From Massilia sp. Se16.2.3 (GTDB taxonomy: Bacteria > Pseudomonadota > Gammaproteobacteria > Burkholderiales > Burkholderiaceae_D): a DNA stretch of 64,000 bases. The stretch is taken from positions 1,488,001 to 1,552,000 of the forward strand of contig NZ_CP050451.1 in NCBI RefSeq assembly GCF_014171595.1, in the 5' to 3' direction. This document shows positions 1 through 9,452 of this stretch, one piece after another (within the stretch, counting starts at the first letter, position 1; every line of letters begins with the position of its first letter). Below the pieces are notes generated by a model. It was given only the letters and a program-made list of their open reading frames with translations, did no database searches and was not told the DNA's origin. Both the position numbers and the translations under genes were made by a program.

Positions 1-438
1 CGCGGCCGGGCACTGACGGCCACGCATTTCGACTGGGGCAGCAACAAGATCACTTTTTCTTCCTCGCAGAAGAACGTGCCCTTGACGGCCGGCGCTCAGG
101 ACAAGGCCAGCGTGCCGCTGCAGTTGGCGGCGATCGCCCGGGGCGACCCTACGCAACTGAACGGCGACATCGATATCCAGGTGGGCGAAGACCGCGACGC
201 GGTCGTGTTCCGCTTCGTCGTGGTCGGCAAGGAGGAGATCGATACCAAACTCGGCCGCCTGCAGACCGTACACCTGTCGCGTCCGCCGAAAGAAGGCTCC
301 TACCGCTCGAGGCTGGACGTCTGGCTGGCACCGGACAAGGGCTGGTATCCGGTGCAGATTCGCAATACCGAGTCCAACGGTGCAGTGACCACGCAAACCG
401 TGAATAATATAGCCCTCACCGATAACGGAAAACGATAA
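1..438 (+). CDS. DUF3108 domain protein, 3' part only
   Basis: The reading frame is open from the first base of the window, so the 5' end lies outside; about 145 codons are visible. The C-terminal part carries the DUF3108 pattern: a hydrophobic beta-rich stretch (VFRFVVVGKEEI), then DVWLAPDKGWYPVQIRN and a final TQTVNNIAL strand. The family is a predicted periplasmic or outer-membrane-associated beta protein of unknown biochemical role, common in beta-proteobacteria. Its stop codon TAA overlaps the ATG of the next gene (TAATG), so the two are probably translationally coupled. The next protein has the same layout, so the pair looks like a tandem duplication. The domain call is good; the function is unknown. 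Confidence 0.8.
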   Translation, partial: RGRALTATHFDWGSNKITFSSSQKNVPLTAGAQDKASVPLQLAAIARGDPTQLNGDIDIQVGEDRDAVVFRFVVVGKEEIDTKLGRLQTVHLSRPPKEGSYRSRLDVWLAPDKGWYPVQIRNTESNGAVTTQTVNNIALTDNGKR

Positions 439-1180
439 TGCGAAGCAATTTTTGGATGCGGACCGGGCTGCTTGCCGCGCTGGCCCTCAACCTGGGCCTG
501 GCGCTTGCCGCGCCCGCCAAACATGCGGTCGAGCTGCCGCCATCGGCCGACCTGGCCTATGAATTGACGGCCCAGCAGCGCGGCTTCGGCCTGAAGGGCG
601 ACGCGCAGATCGCCTGGCGCGCGGACGAGGGCAAGTACGACGTCAACGTCGAGGCCAGCGTCTCCCTGCTCGGCAAACTGACCGAATACCGCAGCCACGG
701 CACGATCGACGCTTACGGTCTGGCCCCAAGCGAGTTCTACGAAAAGCGCTACCGCAAGGAAGCCACCACCACGAGCTTCGACCGCGAAGGCAAGACCATC
801 GCCTTTACCGAGGGCAAGGAGCAGTACACCATGAAGGGCGGCGAGCAGGACCGCGCCTCGGTGACCTGGCAGCTCGCTTCGGTGGCACGCGCCGCCGGCG
901 CCACCCGTTTCAAGCCGGGCAGCGAATGGACTTTCATTGTCGCCGGCCGCCGCGATGCCGAGCCCGGACCTTCAAGGTCGTCAAGCGCGAGAAAATCCAG
1001 ACGGCGATGGGCGCGCTCGACACCCTGCTGGTCACGCGCCAGCCGCGCGCCGAGGGGAAAAGCGAGGGCGTCGACATCTGGCTGGCACCTGGCCAGGAGT
1101 GGTACCCGGTGAAATTGCGCTTCCGCGACGACGAGCGCGAGACGATCGAGCAGACGGTGACGAAGATTACGCGCAAGTGA
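438..1180 (+). CDS. DUF3108 domain protein (one frameshift)
   Basis: Starts at the ATG overlapping the previous stop. Residues 1-25 form a signal peptide (GLLAALALNLGLALAAPA). The body matches its upstream neighbour and the DUF3108 family, ending with DIWLAPGQEWYPVKLRF and EQTVTKIT, which align with the neighbour's C-terminus. The frame breaks near 962 in a GAGCCCGGACC context: one missing C would join GRRDAEP to RTFKVVKREKIQ and restore about 247 residues. Because both halves are conserved I read this as one gene with a single-base deletion, more likely a sequence error than decay. Probably an envelope protein; biochemical role unknown. Confidence 0.75.
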
Positions 1181-1220
1181 GCGTCCCGGGCTCAGGCACC
1201 GCCCACCCGCGCCGCGGACC

Positions 1221-1249
1221 GTAGGGTGGGCGCCCCGTGCCTACGCGGC
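1221..1249. repeat. REP-like half element (GTAGGGTGGGC family)
   Basis: The sequence begins GTAGGGTGGGCGCCCCGTG and ends CTACGCGG. It matches, with one or two differences, the arms of the inverted pair at 13208-13310. It lies just after the stop of the DUF3108 gene, the usual intergenic position of such repeats. Confidence 0.7.
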
Positions 1250-1374
1250 GCTGGCGTTGACGCTCGACCCGGCCTGATCCTCGTGGGCTGAGCGCGTTCA
1301 ACCTGGGGACTGTGTCATTCTCGCCAACCCGCCCAGCCCGGGCCGCTTTCCGCTGCTAGTTGCCCTTCCTTAAC

Positions 1375-1383
1375 TGTTATACT
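1375..1383 (+). promoter_or_regulatory. Extended -10 promoter element for the condensin-like operon
   Basis: TGTTATACT fits the extended -10 pattern TGnTATAAT with one mismatch, 75 bases before the ATG at 1458. No good -35 box sits 17 bases upstream, which is acceptable for an extended -10 promoter. This is a prediction by eye only. Confidence 0.4.
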
Positions 1384-1457
1384 GGCGCCCCCGCGAAAAA
1401 CGCCGGGCGGCCGACAAGCTGCCGGATTTTTGCGCATTCGCGAAACTGGTATCCCAC

Positions 1458-2839
1458 ATGATCGACATACAGGCAGGCGCGGCCCTCGCCGCGGAACCCC
1501 ATGGAGTGGCGCAGGACGAGATCGACACCCTCGATCCGCTCGCCGCGCATTTCCAGAATGGCATCGCTCCGGACGAAATCGAGCAGGTTTTCCACCTCAA
1601 GCGTGCGCAACCGATGCTGTCCGCCTTCTCGGCGCTGTTCCACGGCAGCCAGGACGGCGTGCTGGTGCGCCTGCTGGTGCTGCGCGAGCTGGCGGCCGAC
1701 ACGGCCAGTTCCGCCTTTTCGCGCGCGGACATCAACCAGAAGCTGGCCTACCTGATCCCGGAAAGCACGGAAACGGTGCTCAATCGCCTGCGCTCACACG
1801 GCTTGCTGGCCTGGGACGCGCCCTCGGCCGTGTACCGCATCACGCCGCTGGCGCGCAACGTGCTCTCGGCGCTGGACACCCTGATCGCGCTGGCCAAACC
1901 CGAGGAAGACGATGCCGAGATGGGCTTCCTGCTGTCGCAGGTGGCCGGCGCCCAGGCGGTCGGCGGCGTCACCGTCGAACAGTTGCGGCACCTGCTGGGC
2001 CGCCTGGTGGAACTCACCGAGGAATTCCGCGATGCGATCGCCTCCGGTTCCGAATTCAAGCTGCGCACCTCGCAGGCAAAGTGGCACATGGCCTGCGACT
2101 GGGTCGAGAAGGGCTCCGTGATCCTGCGCGCGATCACCTCCGACGAACGCGCCGATTCGGCCACCCACAAGGCGGCCCAGGCGATCGGCCGCGCCCAGAG
2201 TGCGCTCTTGAACATGCAAGGCATGTTTTCTCGTGCGTTGAACCAGATCGAACGCCAGCGCGTACACCTGGGCCAGTCGGGCCTGTCGACCACCGACGTG
2301 AAACGCTGGCTGCTGGCGCACGAAGACCTGGCCAGCCTCGCCGCCGGTGCGATCGACCGTCCGGTGGTGCCGCTGTTCGGCACGCCGGCCGAGATGATCG
2401 ACGTCGCCGAGACCGAACTGCTGACGGAACGGGTGGTCGTCGCCGGGCCCGGGGGTCTGCCGAGCGGTGCCGATGCGCCGCTCACGGTCAACGACAACCC
2501 GGCCATGCAGGCGGAACTCGACGACTGGATCAACAAGCTGGCCGACTTCGCCAACCTCGGCAACTTCCCGGAATTCTCGGAGACCGGCCCCAAAAAGTGC
2601 AGCTGCACGAGTCGCTGCTGCCGACCGGCTTCGCCGTCGCGTCCTACCGCGCCTCGCTCTTGCCGCTGCTGGGCGACGCCGCCGAGGCCAGCCTGCAGGG
2701 TGCCACGGCCGAACTGGCGCGCCTGCCGATCCGCTTCGAAGCACGCGACGAACTGATTCAATTGGACGATCCGGAAGTGGCGGCCATGTCCTTTGCAACC
2801 CTTTCACTAGATTTAGATAGCGGCACGCCCCATGAATGA
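1458..2839 (+). CDS. Kleisin-like subunit of an MksBEF/JetABC-type condensin (one frameshift)
   Basis: First gene of a tight three-gene unit ending in an SMC ATPase, which is the main reason for the call. The protein (about 460 aa once repaired) has an N-terminal helical, winged-helix-like part (residues 15-130; HLKRAQPMLSAFSALFHGSQ, then LVLRELAADTASSAFSRAD), a long helical middle (residues 170-300) and a C-terminal domain containing LPIRFEARDELIQLDDPEV. This is the expected size and layout of MksF/JetA kleisins, which bridge the SMC heads. The frame breaks near 2595 in CCCCAAAAAGTG; one missing base restores KVQLHESLLPTGF and the native stop at 2839. The next gene overlaps its end by 8 bases. 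I infer the subunit type from context and size; no single motif proves it. Confidence 0.6.
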
Positions 2840-3530
2840 CGATGCACAAATCCTGATTGCGCGGCTGCTGACGCACCAGACCCTGCGCCGCGACGACAAG
2901 ATGGTCAAGCGCGCGCTGTCGGACGAGCAGTTCCGCGCCGAAGTCGACAAGCGCCTGCTCGAATCCGGCCTCAAATTGCTCGACAACGTCTATGCCGACC
3001 ACGTCACCATCGCGCTGCACCGCAATGTCGAACCGAAGATTTTCGGCGCCAAGGACATCTGGCAAAACAATAATTTCGGCCTGACGCGCGACGGCGTGGC
3101 CTTGCTGGTGGTGCTGTGGGCGCAGATCATCCTGCCCAAGCGCGAGCGCCAGGAAACCCACACCACGGTGGCGGACGACCAGAACGATTTGTTCGACAAG
3201 GACAACCCGATCCCGCGCGCGGAAGACGCCTCGATCGGCATTTCCTACACGGCGCTGCTGTCGGACTTCGGCGACAAGCTGGGCAAGAAGACGCGCATGG
3301 ACATGAACCTGGGCGTGCTGGGTAAACTCGGCTTCATCGAGCGCCGCGGCGACGTCATCCTGGAAGGCCCCTTGCTCGACCTGATGATGGACACCGACGT
3401 GCTCAAGGAGCGCATCATCAACGGCGCGCTGTCGGACGTGTTCAAGCGCGCACCGCTGGCGGCAGTGCCGCGCAAGGTCGACGCGGCTAACGACGCCGAA
3501 GTCCTCGAGCCAACAGACACTTCGAACTGA
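2832..3530 (+). CDS. MksE/JetB-like winged-helix partner of condensin
   Basis: 232 aa, starting inside the last codons of the kleisin-like gene (8-bp overlap) and ending 6 bases before the SMC gene, so the three are one transcription and translation unit. The protein is acidic and helical with tandem winged-helix character: AQILIARLLTHQTLRRDD near the N-terminus, FGLTRDGVALLVVLWAQIILP at about residues 82-102, and LGVLGKLGFIERRGDVILEGP at about 160-180, which looks like a wing strand. Length and position match MksE or JetB, the KITE-type subunit that binds the kleisin. The C-terminal 25 residues are low-complexity and acidic. The assignment is by gene order and fold pattern, not by a diagnostic motif. 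Confidence 0.6.
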   Translation: MNDDAQILIARLLTHQTLRRDDKMVKRALSDEQFRAEVDKRLLESGLKLLDNVYADHVTIALHRNVEPKIFGAKDIWQNNNFGLTRDGVALLVVLWAQIILPKRERQETHTTVADDQNDLFDKDNPIPRAEDASIGISYTALLSDFGDKLGKKTRMDMNLGVLGKLGFIERRGDVILEGPLLDLMMDTDVLKERIINGALSDVFKRAPLAAVPRKVDAANDAEVLEPTDTSN

Positions 3531-3536
3531 GACAGC

Positions 3537-6359
3537 ATGTTCCACATTAAATCACTCGAACTGGTCCACTGGGATTACTGGCAGCGGATCAAGAACATCC
3601 CGCTCGACGCCAAGATCATCACCATCGCCGGCCAGAACGGCTCCGGCAAGACGACCCTGCTCGATGCGCTGCGCACCCTGTTCGGGCTGGACTGCTCGAT
3701 GGGCCGCACCTATAAACACTATGCGCGCCACTCCGGCCAGCAGAGCGCCTGGCTGCGCGCCGTGGTCGACAACAAGCCGGTCGGGCGCCAGCTGTCGAAC
3801 CGCCCGTTCCGCCATTCCGGCTTCTTCGCCGACGACGAAGTCACGCTCTTCTGCCAGGTGCAGAAGAACGGCGGCGACTGGAAGCGCCAGTACCTGATGC
3901 GCCCCGGGAATGTCGAGATCGAGGAAGTGACCGAGGCCACCGACTGGCTCGGCGTCGAGAACTATCGCAAGCGCCTGGCTTCGGCCGGCCTGTCGCCGGC
4001 GATGTCGAAGGTGCTGGCGCTGGAGCAGGGCGAGACCGATAAACTGTGCGAATACGCGCCGCGCCAGCTGCTCGACCTGGTGTTCCAGGTCTTCGGCGAC
4101 AAGGAAGTGCTGGATGCCTACGACGAAGCCAAGCGCCACCAGCGCGACACCGAGACGGAACTGAAGCGCTTCGAGGCCGAACTGGAAACTTCGCGCATCA
4201 ACCTGGAAGGCCTGCGCCTGCGCGTGGCGAACTACCATCAGTGGGAAGACCTGCACAAGGAACGCCGCGATCTGAAAGAAGAAGTGCTGCCGAGCCTTGA
4301 GTACCACGAGGCGCGCGAAAAGGCGGCGGCGATCAGCCGCAACCTGCGCGAGCAGCGCAAGCCCATGGCGCAGGCCGACAGCATCCTGAACGAAAAGCGC
4401 CAGGCCCTGGCCGCGCAACAGCGCGCGCTGACCGAAGCGCAGCAGCAGGAAACCCTGCTCGAGCAGGAAGGCACTGTCCTGGCGAGCCGCCTGACCGCCG
4501 TCAACCAGAAACTCAAGCCGCTCGAAAACCTGCTCGAGCAAAAAGAGCGCTTGCAAAAGCTGGCGGCGGAGGCCGGCGCGGACCTGGCCGAAGTCGCGAC
4601 CCAGTTGGAAGAAAAGGAAGCGGAACTGGCACGCCAGCGCGCCGCGCGCGAAGCCATCACGGCGAAGATCGCCGGCGAAATGGCGACCATCTCCGCCCTG
4701 CAGGGCAAGAGCGCGATGCCGGAGCCCGAAGCCCAGCGCCTGATGCGCCGTGCGCTGCGCGACGAGGGCATCCCGCACGCGATGCTGTCGGATATCGTCG
4801 AAGTGACGGACCCGAAATGGCAGGGCGCCGTCGAGGGCGTGCTGGGCGGTTATGCCTCGGTCGTGCTGCTCGAGCGCGCGAAGGATGCGCCGGCGGCTTA
4901 CCGTCTGGCGGAGAAGGAGCGCTATCGCCACTTCATCGTCCCGGACTGCATCGACGCGCCGAAAATGAAGGACGACAGCCTGCTGTCGGTGGTGAACTTC
5001 TCGGCACCGGCCCCTGGCTGGCTGATCGACCAGCTGGCACGCATCGACCGTGTCGATTCCGTCGACGCCGGCTTCAAGTCGGGCACCGACGAGTGGATCA
5101 CGCCGGACGCCTACCACCGCGAACGCCGCGGCGGCCGCTCGCTGTTCGTCGAACCCTCGCGCTACCGTTTCGGCGCTGCGGGCAAGACCCAGCGTTTAGA
5201 GGCGATCCAGAAGTCGCTCCCTGCGCTGGAAGCGAAGGAAGACGCGCTGACGCTCACTATCAGCAAACTCGCGGCGGAAGTGGGCGCCCTGAAGGCGCGC
5301 ATCGCCGGTGTGGACGCGGCCAAGGAACTGGCGGCACGCCAGGCCGAATTCGAGGAAGCGACCCGTTCGATCGCGCCGCTGAAGGCCGAGCGCACGGAAG
5401 TCGGCGCGCGCCTGGGCGAGTTGCAGACGCTGACGAAAAACGCGACGGTCGCACGCACCCGCGCCGACACGGTCTGGCAGAACGCGCGCATGGCGCTGTC
5501 GGAAGCGGAAGCGGGCCTGCGCCTGAACCACCGCCGCCAGATCGAGCAGCGTGCCGAACACGCGAAGGCGCTGCTGGCCCTGCGCCGCGGCTGGCGCAAT
5601 ATCCCGGCCAGCTGGCGCCGTCCGGCACGGCGCGCGGCGCTGGTGTCGCAGCACCAGAACGCGCACCAGGTCAACCTGCGCATTTCCTCGCTCGAGCACG
5701 CCCTGGCGCGCGACGACTGGGAACTGGACGCCACCGTCATCGACCAGTACGCACGCCTGAACGACCAGCTGGCCGGCCGCCAGGTGGAGACCGAGGAGCG
5801 CCGCTACCAGAACAACCGTGCGATCGAAGCGACCGGCAACGCCCGTGGCGCCTACATCGAGCGCCTGCGCTATACCATCAAGACCTATTCGAAGAACATC
5901 AAGGAATTGGGCGCTCTGGCGGGTATCGACGTGCAGGCCGACCCGGTGCGCCTCGAGAACGACGACGTGCAACTGGCGCAAGCCGGCCTGCACGTGCGCT
6001 TCAAGTTTGACGGCAAGGACCAGATCGGCATGAACGACGGCGAGGCCTCCGGCGGCCAGCAGGTGATGAAGTCGCTGGTGCTGTTGATCGGCTTGCTGAA
6101 GTCGGAAGAAGGTTCCGGCGGCTTCGTCTTCATCGACGAACCCTTCGCCCACCTGGACATCCGCAACATCCAGCTGGTCGGCGAGTTCCTCAAGAATACC
6201 GACGCCCAGTACCTGATGACGACCCCGCTGACGCACAATACCGACGTCTACGATCCTTCGGAACTGACGCTCATCACGAGCAAGAAGAAGAAGGACACGC
6301 AGTGGGCGCAGCCGATTTTCGTGCTGCAGCGAAGGAAGGAAGAGGCGAAAGCCGCTTGA
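3537..6359 (+). CDS. SMC-family ATPase of a condensin-like complex (MksB/JetC type)
   Basis: 940 aa. Walker A is GQNGSGKT (residues 32-39). Long coiled coils run from about 190 to 390 and 555 to 800. A hinge-like globular part lies at about 400-555 (SDIVEVTDPKWQGAVEGVLGGY). The ABC signature is EASGGQQ at about 835 and Walker B is FVFIDEP at about 863, followed by AHLD. This is the SMC/MukB head-hinge-head plan, but at 940 residues it is shorter than Smc or MukB and in the MksB range. With the two upstream genes it should form a DNA-bridging or loop-extruding complex for chromosome organisation or defence against circular DNA. No nuclease gene (JetD/MksG) follows; an Rhs island does. The last 377 bases are repeated at 12760-13136, so this 3' end may be donor-derived. 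Confidence 0.8.
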   Translation: MFHIKSLELVHWDYWQRIKNIPLDAKIITIAGQNGSGKTTLLDALRTLFGLDCSMGRTYKHYARHSGQQSAWLRAVVDNKPVGRQLSNRPFRHSGFFADDEVTLFCQVQKNGGDWKRQYLMRPGNVEIEEVTEATDWLGVENYRKRLASAGLSPAMSKVLALEQGETDKLCEYAPRQLLDLVFQVFGDKEVLDAYDEAKRHQRDTETELKRFEAELETSRINLEGLRLRVANYHQWEDLHKERRDLKEEVLPSLEYHEAREKAAAISRNLREQRKPMAQADSILNEKRQALAAQQRALTEAQQQETLLEQEGTVLASRLTAVNQKLKPLENLLEQKERLQKLAAEAGADLAEVATQLEEKEAELARQRAAREAITAKIAGEMATISALQGKSAMPEPEAQRLMRRALRDEGIPHAMLSDIVEVTDPKWQGAVEGVLGGYASVVLLERAKDAPAAYRLAEKERYRHFIVPDCIDAPKMKDDSLLSVVNFSAPAPGWLIDQLARIDRVDSVDAGFKSGTDEWITPDAYHRERRGGRSLFVEPSRYRFGAAGKTQRLEAIQKSLPALEAKEDALTLTISKLAAEVGALKARIAGVDAAKELAARQAEFEEATRSIAPLKAERTEVGARLGELQTLTKNATVARTRADTVWQNARMALSEAEAGLRLNHRRQIEQRAEHAKALLALRRGWRNIPASWRRPARRAALVSQHQNAHQVNLRISSLEHALARDDWELDATVIDQYARLNDQLAGRQVETEERRYQNNRAIEATGNARGAYIERLRYTIKTYSKNIKELGALAGIDVQADPVRLENDDVQLAQAGLHVRFKFDGKDQIGMNDGEASGGQQVMKSLVLLIGLLKSEEGSGGFVFIDEPFAHLDIRNIQLVGEFLKNTDAQYLMTTPLTHNTDVYDPSELTLITSKKKKDTQWAQPIFVLQRRKEEAKAA
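5983..6359 (+). repeat. 377-bp direct repeat, copy A (3' end of the SMC gene)
   Basis: Aligns without gaps to 12760-13136. By eye I count about 21 mismatches (roughly 94% identity). All but one are silent in the SMC frame (HVRFKF here, HVHFKF in copy B), and the stop differs (TGA here, TAA there). Homology begins abruptly at CCGGCCTGCACGTGC. The two copies bracket the whole Rhs island. Confidence 0.95.
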
Positions 6360-6363
6360 TGGA

Positions 6364-6389
6364 AGGAGCCCGATGGGCTCCTTTTTTTT
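6364..6389 (+). terminator. Rho-independent terminator of the condensin-like operon
   Basis: Stem AGGAGCCC / GGGCTCCT with loop GAT, followed by a run of Ts, 4 bases after the SMC stop. A different but similarly built terminator follows copy B at 13141. Confidence 0.9.
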
Positions 6390-6594
6390 GTTCGTGTATT
6401 CGAGATTTGAAGTCAATCTACCCACGGTGGGTATCTATGCATGGATCATAGATAACCGAATGGGGATTGCTTATAAACGATTCATGACAGATTACAAAAC
6501 GTCTAGGTGAGGAAAAGAAAATTTGACAATTGGCTTGTTTCTTTTCCTCTGTGCAAACGTTAAGATAACTTGCTTCGTGAATTCGGAAAATAAA

Positions 6595-9279
6595 ATGAAG
6601 AATTACTCACCTTACGGTAAAAACTATACAATTTATTTGAAACAACTATTTTTTCCTGCCGGTAAGTCGCGAGCCTTTTCTTGGCCGATATGCCTATGTG
6701 GAATATTTATAATGTTTTGTTTTGGTGAGGGCAGTGCTTGGGCGCAACTTCCATCTCAACCGCCTGAGGTGAAGCCACGGTACGCCTTTTTCGAACCCGG
6801 CCGGAACGAATTAGTTTGGACTGAAGTAGGTTCGCATGCCGAAGCGTGTATTGGTTCTATGAATGCGCATAACGCGTTAGCCGCGCCAGATCCAGGTTAT
6901 TCTAACCCACGTGTCGTCCCATGGCATGCAACTGGCGAAATTGACAGTGATTATGTTGCCCAGGAGCAATTAGATTGCCTTTGGTGGTACTCTGTCCAGA
7001 GCGTAGACATCCCGGCTACCGCCGGGTGGGCAATCTGCGGTGGCGATTTCTCATACCCTTTTAGCTCAAAGGGACTTGTCCTAAATATCGCAACGATTAA
7101 ATGCGAATGCCAGCCACCGGCACGGTGGTTTGCCGATGTGCAACAATGCATTGAGGTTCAAAAAGTAGTCCCAACGAACGTCGGCCCACCGGATTGCGAC
7201 GTTTGCAATAGTAAAGATGGTCCACAGTTCGGTGAACCGATCGATCCCGCTACGGGAAATATGTGGCACGTGGAAACGGATTTTGCGGCAGTTGCTCCAG
7301 GCGGACTCGAGGTAAAACGGACATATAACAGTTCCCCTCTTAGCGAAGAAACTCGTGGCATGCATAGTTTCGGTGCCAATTGGGTTTTTCGATACGATGC
7401 TATGCTCCGGCACGAGCAGCCCCCCCCAACGTCTGAGGATGCGTGGGGTAAGCAGTGTTGGCAACGTATGGATACTGAATTCATTTGGTGTGAACCATTC
7501 CTTTACACGAAATTCACGAACAACCCTTCTGCTATCTCTATTTTGCGCGGCAACGGTAAGCGGTCCTATTTCAAGCTGATAAATAGCGAATGGGTAAGCG
7601 GTGCTGCGACAAACGACCGTATTGCACCTCTATACGATTCCACATCTAAGGCAATCGTCGGCTGGTCTTACACAGCAGCGCCTGGCGACTTCACTGAACG
7701 TTACGATGCGGGCGGTAAATTAATTTCGATTAGCTCGAGAGCAGGTGCTCGACAGAGTTTGACATACAGTAGCGGTGACACGAATAACACTGCCATATCC
7801 AGGTGGCCTGCTGACGCCCCAGTTTGCTCACACGTGCAGGACGGTGAGACTCTACCCAGCGGGAGGCTGCTCTGCGTAACAGATCAGTGGGGACAGCAAA
7901 TCCAGTTCGAGCATGATCCGGCTGGCCGAATTACAAAAGTGATCGATCCGAACGGAAAATCTTACCTGTATGAGTACGATGGGGTATCCGGAGGATGTTT
8001 GGGGCCTGGCTTCGGCGGCGCGAGCTGCTCAGCAAATAATCTAACGAAAGTTACTTTTCCAGACGAGAAAAGTCGCACTTACTTTTATCACGAATCGGCC
8101 AAAATCAATAGTGGACAGTCCTGTTCCTCAGGAGATTTTTCCGGGGCAGGTGATGTGTCGCTCAATGCATTGACTGGACTTATTGACGAGAACGGTCAGC
8201 GTTATATCACTTGGGAATACGATTGCATGGGTCGCGCTACATCTTCCTATTTGGGAAACGGTGTAGACAAGGTCAGGATCACCTATTCCAGCAACATGGG
8301 GCGAACCGTTACTGAGTATATCGGGTCTCCGGACGCTCCAAGCACTGTGACGAGTACACTCACATACAAGAGAGTGCTGGATGACGTAAAGAATTCCAAG
8401 TTAAGCGGTTCCTGTGTGGGGTGTGGACTTTTCAAGTCCAGGCTGTACGACGCCAACGGCAACGTTTCACAGACTGAGGATTGGAATGGGGGTAAAACAA
8501 GTTATCAATATAACCTCACCCGCAACCTGGAGAAAGTACGTATTGAAGCGTACGGAACGACGGCACCTAGAACGATCTCGACCGAATGGCATCCTAAATT
8601 CCGTTTGCCAGTCAGGATAGCTGAGCCAAAACGTATCACCATTAACACTTACGATAACCAAGGAAACTTGCTTTCAAGGCGACAAGAGGCGACGGACGAT
8701 AGCGATGGGAGCAAAAAATTTTCCGCTGTATTGTTAGGGAAATTCCGAGTGTGGAACTACACATATAATACTGCAGGAAGAATTGCCACGGCCACCGATC
8801 CAAATAAATACACAACCATTTATGATTACGATCAGAAGGGTAATTTGGAAAAAATAACCAACGCCCTCGCTCAGATAACGACGTTATCGAACTATGATGC
8901 AAATGGGAGGGTTGGCCGTATTATCGAGCCAAATAAGGTGACCACCGATCTGACATATCATCCGCGAGGTTGGCTCGAAACCAAAACTGTTGAGGCCGGG
9001 GGAGTCAAGCACGTAACGCGTTACGAATACGATGGAGTGGGGCAGTTGAAGGCCGTGGTCAATCCGGATGAATCATATATTCGCTACGAATATGACGACG
9101 CACACCGATTGACAGATGTGACCGATAGTCGAGGAAATAAGATTCACTACACACTTGATTTGAAGGGAAATCGGATTAAGGAAGAAGTAAGTGATGCAGA
9201 GGGATTGGTGATTCGGAAAATTAGTCGGCAATACGACAAAATGAATCGCTTGCAACAAGTTACCGGGGGAACGCAATGA
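6595..9279 (+). CDS. Rhs/YD-repeat protein, N-terminal module with DUF6531-like start
   Basis: 894 aa from the ATG at 6595. An upstream TTG at 6523 would add 24 residues but has no ribosome site; GGAAAATAAA precedes the chosen ATG. Residues 25-51 form a signal or membrane segment (PICLCGIFIMFCFGEG, then AWAQ). The DUF6531-like entry of Rhs proteins follows (CNSKDGPQFGEPIDPATGNM), then many YD repeats (for example YEYDGVSGG, TYDNQGNLLSR, YDYDQKGNLEK, YEYDDAHRLTDVTDSRGN), which in the family build a beta-cage shell around a toxin. The protein stops after YDKMNRLQQVTGGTQ without an Rhs core or tip. The stop overlaps the start of a 58-aa ORF (ATGA), which in turn overlaps the core-bearing gene, so the shell seems split over several cistrons. 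Low GC marks it as foreign. Confidence 0.85.
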   Translation: MKNYSPYGKNYTIYLKQLFFPAGKSRAFSWPICLCGIFIMFCFGEGSAWAQLPSQPPEVKPRYAFFEPGRNELVWTEVGSHAEACIGSMNAHNALAAPDPGYSNPRVVPWHATGEIDSDYVAQEQLDCLWWYSVQSVDIPATAGWAICGGDFSYPFSSKGLVLNIATIKCECQPPARWFADVQQCIEVQKVVPTNVGPPDCDVCNSKDGPQFGEPIDPATGNMWHVETDFAAVAPGGLEVKRTYNSSPLSEETRGMHSFGANWVFRYDAMLRHEQPPPTSEDAWGKQCWQRMDTEFIWCEPFLYTKFTNNPSAISILRGNGKRSYFKLINSEWVSGAATNDRIAPLYDSTSKAIVGWSYTAAPGDFTERYDAGGKLISISSRAGARQSLTYSSGDTNNTAISRWPADAPVCSHVQDGETLPSGRLLCVTDQWGQQIQFEHDPAGRITKVIDPNGKSYLYEYDGVSGGCLGPGFGGASCSANNLTKVTFPDEKSRTYFYHESAKINSGQSCSSGDFSGAGDVSLNALTGLIDENGQRYITWEYDCMGRATSSYLGNGVDKVRITYSSNMGRTVTEYIGSPDAPSTVTSTLTYKRVLDDVKNSKLSGSCVGCGLFKSRLYDANGNVSQTEDWNGGKTSYQYNLTRNLEKVRIEAYGTTAPRTISTEWHPKFRLPVRIAEPKRITINTYDNQGNLLSRRQEATDDSDGSKKFSAVLLGKFRVWNYTYNTAGRIATATDPNKYTTIYDYDQKGNLEKITNALAQITTLSNYDANGRVGRIIEPNKVTTDLTYHPRGWLETKTVEAGGVKHVTRYEYDGVGQLKAVVNPDESYIRYEYDDAHRLTDVTDSRGNKIHYTLDLKGNRIKEEVSDAEGLVIRKISRQYDKMNRLQQVTGGTQ

Positions 9280-9452
9280 TCGCGAACATGGCCGATAATA
9301 CATGCTGGCGACATATGCCAGCCGTTATCTTGCTGGCATCCAATTCGGTGAGTGCTCAAATCCAGAACACTGTTTTCTTCCATAGCTATGGCAGGCTGGC
9401 TAACCATACCGTTATCAGGAATGCACTGGGTCAGACTGGCGGTGCCCTGTGA
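9276..9452 (+). CDS. 58-aa secreted linker ORF between two Rhs genes
   Basis: Begins at an ATG sharing ATGA with the upstream Rhs stop, and its own TGA overlaps the GTG start of the downstream Rhs gene (GTGA). The product has a hydrophobic signal-like segment (PAVILLASNSVSAQ) and a C-terminal half, VFFHSYGRLANHTVIRNALGQ, that reads like half a YD repeat. Exact start/stop overlaps on both sides argue that it is translated. It may be a degenerate YD-repeat piece left by a rearrangement, or a real small secreted partner. I do not recognise a family. Confidence 0.5.
   Translation: MIANMADNTCWRHMPAVILLASNSVSAQIQNTVFFHSYGRLANHTVIRNALGQTGGAL

Noticed and set aside
6523..6594. TTG start for the first Rhs gene, 24 codons upstream
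   Set aside because: No ribosome site; the TTG is part of a TTGACA that lacks a -10 box at the right distance; the ATG at 6595 is better.
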